Position numbers and translations under genes: made by a program. The notes beneath the pieces are model-generated. The model did no database searches, was not told where the DNA came from, and saw only the letters and a program-made list of their open reading frames with translations. Positions 27,055 through 34,438 of a stretch of DNA of 34,438 nucleotides are shown in pieces. Source of the stretch: Candidatus Colivicinus equi (GTDB lineage: Bacteria > Bacillota_I > Bacilli_A > Erysipelotrichales > Erysipelotrichaceae); NCBI GenBank assembly GCA_018064825.1, contig JAGHUL010000015.1, positions 1 through 34,438 on the forward strand, given 5' to 3'. Numbering within the stretch: position 1 is the stretch's first letter; each line of letters opens with the position of its first letter.

Positions 27055-28356
27055 TTATAATAATTGTTTAACTTTTTTAGCTATATTGTAGATATCTTTA
27101 CTAGACATAAAGACTAAACATTGGCCTTTATATTCAGATAAGATTTCTGCACCAATATCATCTTCTGGTAAGATATTGGCATGTGGAATCATATCAGCTA
27201 GATAACTAATATCGATATCAGTTCCGTCTTGTTTATCATCAATTGATGAGAAATCCAACAAGTAGATATCATCCGCAAGTTCAAGTGCTTCAACAAACTG
27301 TTTTGCGAAGTATTTTACCCTACTTGCACGATGTGGTTTAAATATTGCGACGATTCTCTTGCTAGGGAAACGTTTTCTACATGCTTGTAATGTAACTCTA
27401 ACTTCTGTTGGATGATGTGCGTAATCGTCAACGAAGATTGTGTCTTTATATTCTTCAATGACATTTCTTCTTTTTGGACCTACAAATTCATGTAATGAAT
27501 CTGCTACAATCTTTTGATCAAAGCCTAGATAATGAGCCAAACTCAATACGCCTAAGACATCTAATAACATATGGTCACCTACTACAGGAACCGTATATCT
27601 TGCGACAAACTCACCTCTAAACATCATATCGAAACTAGAATCAACATTTGTGTTATCAAAATTACAAATATAGTAATCATTATTTTCATTCAAGCCATAA
27701 CTAAAATGTTCACAATCAATCTTAAGTTTTTGACACCAAGGATCATCGCCACAATAGAATACAGCCTTACCTACATTAGAAACGAATTGTTGATAAGCAC
27801 TGAAATAATCTTCTTCATCTTTAAAATAGTCAATATGATCTATTTCGATATTTGTGATAATTGCATATTCAGGATGATATGCCAAGAAATGACGTTTAAA
27901 TTCACAAGATTCAACACATAGATATTCACTATCCTGAGCCAAGAATCCTTCACCATCGCCAATCAAATAACCAGTCTTCTTAAATTTAGAAAGAACGGTC
28001 TTTAATACAGTAGTTGTTGTTGTTTTACCATGAGAGCCACATACAGAAATAGAAGTATACTTCTTCATTAGTTCGCCTAAGAATTCATGATATCTATAAC
28101 ACGTACAAGTCTTATTATTTCTTGCGGCAACTACTTCTTCAAAATCCTCTAAAAAAGCATTACCGATAATAACCGTATAATTATCTTTAATATTGTCTTT
28201 GTTGAAAGGTAAAATCTTAATACCCTTCTCTACTAATTCGTCTTCAGTAAAAAAATGCTTCGTCAGATCGCTGCCACATACTTCATAGCCCAAATCATGA
28301 AGCATCATAGCTAAGCTAGCCATACCTGTGCCTTTAATTCCGATAAAATAGTACAT
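27055..28356 (-). CDS. murC: UDP-N-acetylmuramate--L-alanine ligase
   Basis: MYYFIGIKGTGMASLAMMLHDLGYEVCGSD, CGSHGKTTTT, ITNIEIDHIDYF, DDYAHHPTEV. Confidence 0.95.
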   Translation of the reverse strand: MYYFIGIKGTGMASLAMMLHDLGYEVCGSDLTKHFFTEDELVEKGIKILPFNKDNIKDNYTVIIGNAFLEDFEEVVAARNNKTCTCYRYHEFLGELMKKYTSISVCGSHGKTTTTTVLKTVLSKFKKTGYLIGDGEGFLAQDSEYLCVESCEFKRHFLAYHPEYAIITNIEIDHIDYFKDEEDYFSAYQQFVSNVGKAVFYCGDDPWCQKLKIDCEHFSYGLNENNDYYICNFDNTNVDSSFDMMFRGEFVARYTVPVVGDHMLLDVLGVLSLAHYLGFDQKIVADSLHEFVGPKRRNVIEEYKDTIFVDDYAHHPTEVRVTLQACRKRFPSKRIVAIFKPHRASRVKYFAKQFVEALELADDIYLLDFSSIDDKQDGTDIDISYLADMIPHANILPEDDIGAEILSEYKGQCLVFMSSKDIYNIAKKVKQLL

Positions 28357-28901
28357 TATTTGTAGTCCTCAAAATCTTCAAAAAGATTTATTTCTTGATC
28401 AACAACGATTGTTTCATCATCTACATCGTCATTGAAGATGTGACGGATATCTTTATTTATATAAGTCTCTTCATCAAAGTTGTGTTTAGACTCCTCAGAA
28501 TTTCCATAACCATAAATTGGTGAAGGAATAATATCTAAATGAACGTCTTCTGGTTTTTTAACCTGTTCCTCATTACGTTTAGAAACTTCGACATGAACTG
28601 CTTCACCATTATTGTTGATAATACCGAAAATAGGAGAAAGTTGAGGAGATAAAACATACTCTTCATCATCTTCTTCTTTAGAATCTGTCAACAATTCTTT
28701 AGCGCTGATTGGTTTTTCATCAACATCAATAAAAGCTGATTGAGGTTTTTTATACATAAGATCAGCTGCTTTAACACTTGATGCTTCTTTCTTTGTCTCT
28801 TGTCTAACATCGGCAATTGGAGCATCCGCAACTACTTCTTCTTCCTCTTCATCTTCGCCATCGAACAAGATATTAATGAATTTTTGTTTGATATCGCTCA
28901 T
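28356..28901 (-). CDS. Acidic uncharacterised protein with repeated SPIFG/SPIYG motif
   Basis: N-terminal amphipathic segment MSDIKQKFINILFDGEDEEEEE, motifs LSPQLSPIFGIINN and LDIIPSPIYGYGN. TAATG overlap with murC. Confidence 0.6.
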   Translation of the reverse strand: MSDIKQKFINILFDGEDEEEEEVVADAPIADVRQETKKEASSVKAADLMYKKPQSAFIDVDEKPISAKELLTDSKEEDDEEYVLSPQLSPIFGIINNNGEAVHVEVSKRNEEQVKKPEDVHLDIIPSPIYGYGNSEESKHNFDEETYINKDIRHIFNDDVDDETIVVDQEINLFEDFEDYK

Positions 28902-28940
28902 ACATTTGACTTCCTTACATCTATTTTACACTACTTTTTA

Positions 28941-29579
28941 TTAATCAATTAATAATTCTTCGACTTTACCATTGACAGGCACTACTAAATCAAATAAATT
29001 AACTTGTTTCTTCTCGTAGTCAATGACTTCTTTAGCACTATAATCAGTCACCACATCATCTTCATCAACTTTAATAGTTCTAGCAAGTAATAGCATCTTT
29101 GAACTGATAGGTACAACATCATATTTATTACAAGAACTATATATATTAACTGTTCTAGACATTAAATGCATTAAGTAACGACCATCATATTGATATAGAC
29201 GATAAAAATAATCAAACTCACGATTTCTAATATCACTATATGTGCCCGTATGTGAATAAACTAGTTTATCTTCGTCAAAGAACCCTTCATCTTTCGCGAC
29301 ATAATCGGTGTAATATTGTTCATTAATGATAGAAGGAATATTTAAATTTAAGATAATATTAGAATCTTTATAGCCAAGAAGTAAGATATTGTCTTTATAA
29401 TCATATTCAACCATATCACTAGGTAAGTAATAATTATAGTAAGTAACAGCACAATTATCTCTAATATTTAAAGTATCGTGCTCTTTAGAAAATGCTTCAT
29501 CAAGTGAAGCATCTAAATCGATATAAGTACTACAACCACAAAGCAATAATACTAATAAGATAATTACAATTTTCCTCAT
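28941..29579 (-). CDS. Putative lipoprotein
   Basis: Lipobox MRKIVIILLVLLLCGCSTY. 212 aa with no recognised domain. Confidence 0.7.
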   Translation of the reverse strand: MRKIVIILLVLLLCGCSTYIDLDASLDEAFSKEHDTLNIRDNCAVTYYNYYLPSDMVEYDYKDNILLLGYKDSNIILNLNIPSIINEQYYTDYVAKDEGFFDEDKLVYSHTGTYSDIRNREFDYFYRLYQYDGRYLMHLMSRTVNIYSSCNKYDVVPISSKMLLLARTIKVDEDDVVTDYSAKEVIDYEKKQVNLFDLVVPVNGKVEELLID

Positions 29580-29592
29580 CTATATAATTATC

Positions 29593-30252
29593 TCATAGTA
29601 AACCGTGGTTTTTGAAACTAAAATAAGACTCTTTAGAAACAATAATATGATCTAATAAAGGAATGTCCAACATTTCACATGATCGTTTTAATTTAGTTGT
29701 AATGTTTATATCATTACGTGAAGGTTCTACATTACCTGAAGGATGATTGTGAGCAACTAAAATAGCGCTGGTTTTAAGAAGCAAAGCTTTCCTCAAGACC
29801 TCATCAATAGCCACAATAGAACTAGACTTTGAGCCTCTAAATAAAGATTCATACTTGATGATTCCTCCCTTACCATTTAGATAAACCACAAAGAATTCTT
29901 CATGATCAGAAAACGCAATATTAAAGCGTAACCATTCAATAACCTTATTAGGATTATCTAAAGATTCTTGTCTAATACAATCAACTTTAGAAAGCCTTTT
30001 CGCAATTTCTAAGATAGCCATAATCTCTAAAGCCTTAGCCTTCTTTATTCCCTTTATTGAAGTTAACTCTTCATAAGATAAAGAAAGCAGATTATCAAAA
30101 CCATGGCACAATTCTAATAAGTCATCACTAAGCTCATAGACGCTACTATCTTTGTATCCAGATTTAATAATGAGAGCTAATAACTCATAATTGCTCAAAC
30201 AAGAGATACCATATTTCAAAGCTTTCTCACGGGGAAGCATTATTTCATTCAC
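29593..30252 (-). CDS. radC: RadC-family JAB/MPN-domain protein
   Basis: LPREKALKYGISCLSNYELLALIIKSGYKDSSVYELSDDLL (UPF0758 N-region), HhH-like LTSIKGIKKAKALEI, JAMM motif VAHNHPSGNVEPSRNDI. Confidence 0.92.
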   Translation of the reverse strand: MNEIMLPREKALKYGISCLSNYELLALIIKSGYKDSSVYELSDDLLELCHGFDNLLSLSYEELTSIKGIKKAKALEIMAILEIAKRLSKVDCIRQESLDNPNKVIEWLRFNIAFSDHEEFFVVYLNGKGGIIKYESLFRGSKSSSIVAIDEVLRKALLLKTSAILVAHNHPSGNVEPSRNDINITTKLKRSCEMLDIPLLDHIIVSKESYFSFKNHGLL

Positions 30253-30586
30253 AATAAAAATACTCCTTATCTAATTTCTTAATTGTTTCATTAAAACTAT
30301 ACTTTTCATCAATTAAGACATCATATTCAAAAACAAGCTTATTATCGATAAGTTTATAGTCTTTATCTATTTGCTTTTCTATTTCTATTAATGATTCTTT
30401 ACTTAATAAATATTTATACGGTATATACAAAGCTTCTTCAATATGTATCTTATCAATATCATCATTAGTAGCTTCAATATTGATATGAATCTCTTTTTCT
30501 TGGTCTTTTAATTCACATGCGACAACACGATGCCTGCCACAACCAGAAAGTAGTAATAATAGAATAACTAATATTTCTTTAACCAT
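30245..30586 (-). CDS. Small putative lipoprotein
   Basis: MVKEILVILLLLLSGCGRHRVV lipobox. 113 aa, overlaps both neighbours. Confidence 0.6.
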   Translation of the reverse strand: MVKEILVILLLLLSGCGRHRVVACELKDQEKEIHINIEATNDDIDKIHIEEALYIPYKYLLSKESLIEIEKQIDKDYKLIDNKLVFEYDVLIDEKYSFNETIKKLDKEYFYCE

Positions 30587-31011
30587 CTTTTAATAATTAG
30601 ATGGCATAGAATAATTGCTAAAACGCTACCGCAAGAATCAATTAAGATATCTATTACTCCATAAGCTCTACCTGGGACAAATAGTTGATGTGTCTCATCA
30701 ACAATTGCACAAATCATGCAGAATAAAATACTTACAAAATGATGATTATCTTTAAAGTATTCCTTCATATTTGTATAAGAAAGTATTCCTAAGATAAAGT
30801 ATTCACTAAAGTGCGCAATCTTTCTAATCAATTTAGAAAAAGCAATCAAATATTCAGAAAGTGATAGTTTTCCAAATAGACGATAGAAAACATATAGCTT
30901 AGCTAATAAGCCACTAGAAACTTTACTAGATTCACTTGCGACTTGGCTAGAAAAATAATATATAAGGCCAAGCCAAGATATTAATAGTATTAATTTAATC
31001 GTCTTTTTCAT
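30568..31011 (-). CDS. VanZ-family membrane protein
   Basis: 147 aa polytopic; ..RKIAHFSEYFILGILSY...DETHQLFVPGRAYGVIDILIDSCGSVLAI is the VanZ-like signature. Confidence 0.88.
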   Translation of the reverse strand: MKKTIKLILLISWLGLIYYFSSQVASESSKVSSGLLAKLYVFYRLFGKLSLSEYLIAFSKLIRKIAHFSEYFILGILSYTNMKEYFKDNHHFVSILFCMICAIVDETHQLFVPGRAYGVIDILIDSCGSVLAIILCHLIIKRWLKKY

Positions 31012-31699
31012 TTATATAAGTGAACAACTTTGAATTTTCATTAACCAAAGTACCACTATTATTGTAGTAAGTATCACTTGTCACCACAACTCTTATATCG
31101 CCTAATACCATAGCTTTATTTAGTAAAGGTACATCATCTTTATTTACGGCAACCTCGACAATATGTACTCTTGTACCTTTATCATAATCTTTGATTAAGT
31201 TACCCTCTATATCGTAGAAACCAATAATTCTTAAATTAGAAATAAGTAAATCAGAAACTACTTCTTCTTTATTCTTGATAGTTAAATAGATATCTAGATT
31301 CATATTCTTAGCTAGACTACCTGGATTAATCTTTACTTCATTACAATAGATGTCATAAGAAACTTCATCTTTGTTTAATAGACTATAAGCAATATCCACA
31401 AAATCATCTTCAATAGCACTTTTGTAGATATAGCTGCCCTTAGGAATACTATAAGATAGTTTCACATACTTACCTACAATATCATCCTTATTGTCATAAA
31501 AATCTTCTCTTACATATAGTTTAGGAATCTTAATTTCGAGCAGGTCATCTTCTTTGATTAAACTACGTTGTGATAGATTGTGACTTGCGACATAGACTGA
31601 GGTCAAACTAAAGATTCGATCATATATGAAATAAGCGCCAATACAAAGTATACAAATAGATACAATAGCACTAATAACGATAACAATTATTCTACGCAT
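30995..31699 (-). CDS. SAF-domain (CpaB-like) membrane-anchored protein
   Basis: N-terminal TM then SAF-like VYVASHNLSQRSLIKEDDLLEIKIPKLYVREDFYDNKDDIVGKYVKLSYSIPKGSYIYKSAI. Confidence 0.65.
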   Translation of the reverse strand: MRRIIVIVISAIVSICILCIGAYFIYDRIFSLTSVYVASHNLSQRSLIKEDDLLEIKIPKLYVREDFYDNKDDIVGKYVKLSYSIPKGSYIYKSAIEDDFVDIAYSLLNKDEVSYDIYCNEVKINPGSLAKNMNLDIYLTIKNKEEVVSDLLISNLRIIGFYDIEGNLIKDYDKGTRVHIVEVAVNKDDVPLLNKAMVLGDIRVVVTSDTYYNNSGTLVNENSKLFTYINEKDD

Positions 31700-31704
31700 T
31701 AATC

Positions 31705-31956
31705 TTAATTCTTAACCGAATTGCTCTTAAAACCAGGCACAAGTTCTAATAGCACAATCGCGTTTTCGTCTTTGTATGTAAGTAGATTATAACTGCCAAT
31801 TCGATAACGCTCGATATTAGATAACTTGTCTCTATAATATTCATCGTTATTAAATAAATGTTTATCTACAAACTTCTTAAATAACATCTTACTAGTTTCA
31901 TCTAATTGTTGTATGGTCTTATAACATCCTTCACAGATCTTCATTGAACTATTCAT
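31705..31956 (-). CDS. Small protein, possible divergent RelE/ParE-like toxin (or a degenerate relative)
   Basis: KTIQQLDETSKMLFKKFVDK...DKLSNIERYRIGSYNLLTYKDENAIVLLELV resembles the RelE/ParE core layout (LDxxx..., yRvGdYRiiy...). Overlaps the upstream RHH antitoxin-like gene by 8 nt. Confidence 0.45.
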   Translation of the reverse strand: MNSSMKICEGCYKTIQQLDETSKMLFKKFVDKHLFNNDEYYRDKLSNIERYRIGSYNLLTYKDENAIVLLELVPGFKSNSVKN

Positions 31957-32161
31957 TCACAAATACCTCATCATAAGTAAAAGTTTTGGTTTCTCCATTT
32001 TGATATTTTTCTAATCCCTCTTGACCAATTTTGACATCATATAAATCATCAATCTTTTGATCTAAAGCATTTCTTACAAACTGTGATACACTAACTCCTT
32101 CAAAATTAGCTACCATCTTAAGCATCTTCTCTTCATTTTCACTAAGTCTAATCGATAACAT
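31949..32161 (-). CDS. Ribbon-helix-helix antitoxin-like protein (RelB/DUF6290 type)
   Basis: MLSIRLSENEEKMLKMVANFEGVSVSQFVRNALDQKIDDLYDVKIGQEGLEKYQNGETKTFTYDEVFVNE. The start at 32161 has SD GGAG at good spacing; the track start at 32191 does not. Confidence 0.75.
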   Translation of the reverse strand: MLSIRLSENEEKMLKMVANFEGVSVSQFVRNALDQKIDDLYDVKIGQEGLEKYQNGETKTFTYDEVFVNE

Positions 32162-32212
32162 CTTAAATAATCTCCTTATTTTGCTTTTCAAGCATAGTAA
32201 TTCTTTGATTTA

Positions 32213-32226
32213 TTAATGGCCATTAA
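32213..32226. promoter_or_regulatory. 14-bp perfect palindrome TTAATGGCCATTAA upstream of the RHH gene
   Basis: Read directly. Lies between a TTGATT -35-like hexamer and an AT-rich -10-like stretch on the minus strand. Confidence 0.6.
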
Positions 32227-32301
32227 ATATAATCAAAAACTCCTTTATATATTTATTCTTGAGAAAATACAAAAAGGCACTAAAAATATTAAATTTGTAA
32301 T

Positions 32302-32328
32302 AAAAAAGATTAGGAAATCCTAATCTTT
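32302..32328 (-). terminator. Intrinsic terminator of glgP, overlapping its stop codon
   Basis: Minus strand AAAGATTAGGA TT TCCTAATCTTT followed by TTT. Confidence 0.85.
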
Positions 32329-34438
32329 ACTTGAATATCTTTCTAACTTTCCAGATATCTTCGACATATTCCTCAATAGTTCTGTCACTTGAGAAATAAG
32401 CTGATTTAGCGATATTGATTAAACACTTCTTCGCAAAACCATGAGGATCACTATAATATTCATACATCTTATCATGAGCTTTACAATAAGCATCAAAGTC
32501 CGCAAGAATCATATATTCATCGTTTCTAATCAAGAATTCATTAGAGATATCTCTAAAGTCTTCGTGATTGCTTGACCATGTGCCATCAGTAAGTGAATCA
32601 ATGATACGATGGATGACATGATTATTATTGTAATAATCAAATGGATGGTAACCACTGTGTTTTAGTTTACTTACTTCATCTTCATGTAAGCCAAAGATAA
32701 CACAATTGTCTTCACCAACTAAGTTTTGAATTTCAACATTAGCACCATCTAAAGTACCTAATGTAACAGCACCATTCATCATGAACTTCATGTTTCCAGT
32801 ACCACTAGCTTCTTTACCAGCAGTAGATATTTGTTCAGAAATATCAGTAGCAGGCATTAATTTTTCAGAAACAGTAACGCGATAATTTGGAATGAAGACG
32901 ACGTTGATGTATTTGTTAACTTCAGGATCATTATTGATTACTTCAGCCATACAGTTGATTAGATGGATAACATCTTTCGCAAAAGTATAACTACTTGCAG
33001 CCTTAGCACCAAATAAGAATGTTGTCTTAGGCATTGTATAGCCTTCTTCTTTAATCTTGAAGTATAAAGACATGATATATAGAGCATCTAATAATTGACG
33101 TTTATATGCATGTAATCTCTTAGCGATAGTATCAAAGATTGAATTTGGATCAATATCGATATTGTAATTCTTCTTAACCCATCTAGATAGTTCTTGTTTC
33201 TTTTGATATTTAACTTCTAAAAAACCTTCTTGTAGTTCCTTGTTGTCAACATGTTCTAACAAATTCTCAATCTTTCTGAAATCATGTTTGAATTCAGGAC
33301 CAATATATTTTTCAATTAAATCACATAACTCTTTATTAGCATAGAATAACCATCTTCTAGGAGTTATACCATTAGTCTTGTTGTTGAACTTATCAGGATA
33401 AATTGAATAAAAATCTCTAAATGTATCATTCTTGATGATGTCACTATGAATCTTCGCAACACCATTGACAGAGAATGAACCAACGATAGATAAGTTAGCC
33501 ATTCTAACATTGCCATTAGAAATAATAGAAACCGAATCAATAAAGTTATGATCTTTGCCCATATGATATAGTTGATCTTTAAAACGAGCATCAATTTCTT
33601 CAATGATTAAATATATTCTTGGAAGAAGTACTTTAATATAATCAACTGGCCATTTTTCTAGTGCTTCTTGCATAACAGTGTGGTTCGTATATGCAAAAGT
33701 ATGAGTTACGATATTCCAAGCCTTATCCCAAGGAACATCGTAGTTATCCATGAATAATCTCATCATTTCTGGGATTGCCAAAGCAGGATGAGTATCATTT
33801 AATTGGATAACAACTTTATCCGCAAAATTATCTAAATTAGGATATACACGTAAATGTTCATTAACGATAGATTGAATACCAGCACAAACAAAGAAATATT
33901 CTTGTTTAATACGAAGCATCCTACCGTGTTCTGTAGAATCATCAGGATATAAGTTCAAACAAATATCCGCAACATCTGATAGATATTTACGATAATCTCT
34001 ACCTTCAGGTAGGTCATCAGAAGCTTCCGCATTCCACATTCTTAAAGTATTAGCGATACCATTACGATAACCAGGAATAGCCATATCATATGGTACAGCT
34101 AAAATATGTTCAGTATTCTTACGATGGAACTCTAAATCTCCAGACTCTTTTCTTGTGATTTCAACATAGCCATAATATCTAACGTCAACTGCTTTATCAG
34201 CTTTTCTAACTTCCCATGGATTACCAATCTTTAACCATTGGTCAGGAACTTCAACTTGACGATTACCTTCAATTAATTGTTTAAATAAACCATTTTGATA
34301 TCTAATAGTATTTCCATTACCAGGATAGTTTAATGTCGCAAGTGAATCCATGAAACATGCGGCTAATCTACCTAAACCACCATTTCCTAAACCTGCATCT
34401 TCTTCAATATCTTCTAAATCTTGAAGTTCAACACCTAA
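32327..34438 (-). CDS. glgP: Glycogen/alpha-glucan phosphorylase, partial (5' end beyond the right edge)
   Basis: Open frame to the window end (LGVELQDLEDIEEDAGLGNGGLGRLAACFMDSLATL...). PLP-site motif EASGTGNMKFMMNGAVTLGTLDGANVEI, QLNDTHPALAIPEMMRL, NGITPRRWL. The track start at 34351 is internal. Confidence 0.96.
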   Translation of the reverse strand, partial: LGVELQDLEDIEEDAGLGNGGLGRLAACFMDSLATLNYPGNGNTIRYQNGLFKQLIEGNRQVEVPDQWLKIGNPWEVRKADKAVDVRYYGYVEITRKESGDLEFHRKNTEHILAVPYDMAIPGYRNGIANTLRMWNAEASDDLPEGRDYRKYLSDVADICLNLYPDDSTEHGRMLRIKQEYFFVCAGIQSIVNEHLRVYPNLDNFADKVVIQLNDTHPALAIPEMMRLFMDNYDVPWDKAWNIVTHTFAYTNHTVMQEALEKWPVDYIKVLLPRIYLIIEEIDARFKDQLYHMGKDHNFIDSVSIISNGNVRMANLSIVGSFSVNGVAKIHSDIIKNDTFRDFYSIYPDKFNNKTNGITPRRWLFYANKELCDLIEKYIGPEFKHDFRKIENLLEHVDNKELQEGFLEVKYQKKQELSRWVKKNYNIDIDPNSIFDTIAKRLHAYKRQLLDALYIMSLYFKIKEEGYTMPKTTFLFGAKAASSYTFAKDVIHLINCMAEVINNDPEVNKYINVVFIPNYRVTVSEKLMPATDISEQISTAGKEASGTGNMKFMMNGAVTLGTLDGANVEIQNLVGEDNCVIFGLHEDEVSKLKHSGYHPFDYYNNNHVIHRIIDSLTDGTWSSNHEDFRDISNEFLIRNDEYMILADFDAYCKAHDKMYEYYSDPHGFAKKCLINIAKSAYFSSDRTIEEYVEDIWKVRKIFK

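Noticed and set aside
27571-27921. 116-aa plus-strand ORF antisense to murC
   Set aside because: Lies entirely inside a strongly conserved murC coding frame. Composition looks like an antisense shadow and no RBS was seen.
33364-33603. 79-aa minus-strand ORF in another frame of glgP
   Set aside because: Same-strand out-of-frame overlap inside conserved glycogen phosphorylase; hydrophobic low-complexity translation.
1-34438. CRISPR array, transposase, integrase, prophage module or classical defence island
   Set aside because: No regularly spaced repeats were noticed, and no recognisable transposase, integrase, capsid or Cas proteins. The Cas4-like resemblance in the DUF2779 protein is not linked to a CRISPR locus here.

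Overview
The window is AT-rich DNA from a low-GC Firmicutes (Bacilli/Erysipelotrichia-like) chromosome. Almost all genes lie on the minus strand, and most are conserved housekeeping genes. From left to right: partial recJ; a compact dcw cluster (mraY, pbpB/ftsI with PASTA, ftsL, rsmH, mraZ); threonine dehydratase; rpmF and yceD, divergent from tmcAL; yebC; ptsI; a small HTH-like ORF; hpf; a DUF2779 protein; an M29 aminopeptidase; galK; a ROK kinase; rimO; a DEAD-box helicase divergent from ispH; a SpoVB/MurJ-type flippase; a lipoprotein; tyrS; a ccpA-like LacI regulator; ytxH-like and ytxG-like genes; murC; an acidic ORF; an accessory-looking operon (RHH antitoxin, RelE-like ORF, SAF/CpaB-like protein, VanZ, lipoproteins, RadC); and partial glgP. 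I found no CRISPR array, transposon, prophage, rRNA or tRNA that I can support. The observations most worth a second look are: four contiguous 10-bp MraZ-type boxes running from the mraZ promoter to its start codon; two divergent gene pairs whose -10 elements sit about 6-10 nt from the ATGs, suggesting leaderless mRNAs; a divergent TA-like pair with a 14-bp palindrome in its promoter; an acidic SPIFG/SPIYG-motif ORF immediately upstream of murC; a small sigma4/ArpU-like ORF with a 12-bp perfect hairpin near its 5' end; and a DUF2779 protein with a putative DEDDy exonuclease domain. I do not see convincing evidence of a large undescribed defence or mobile system here.
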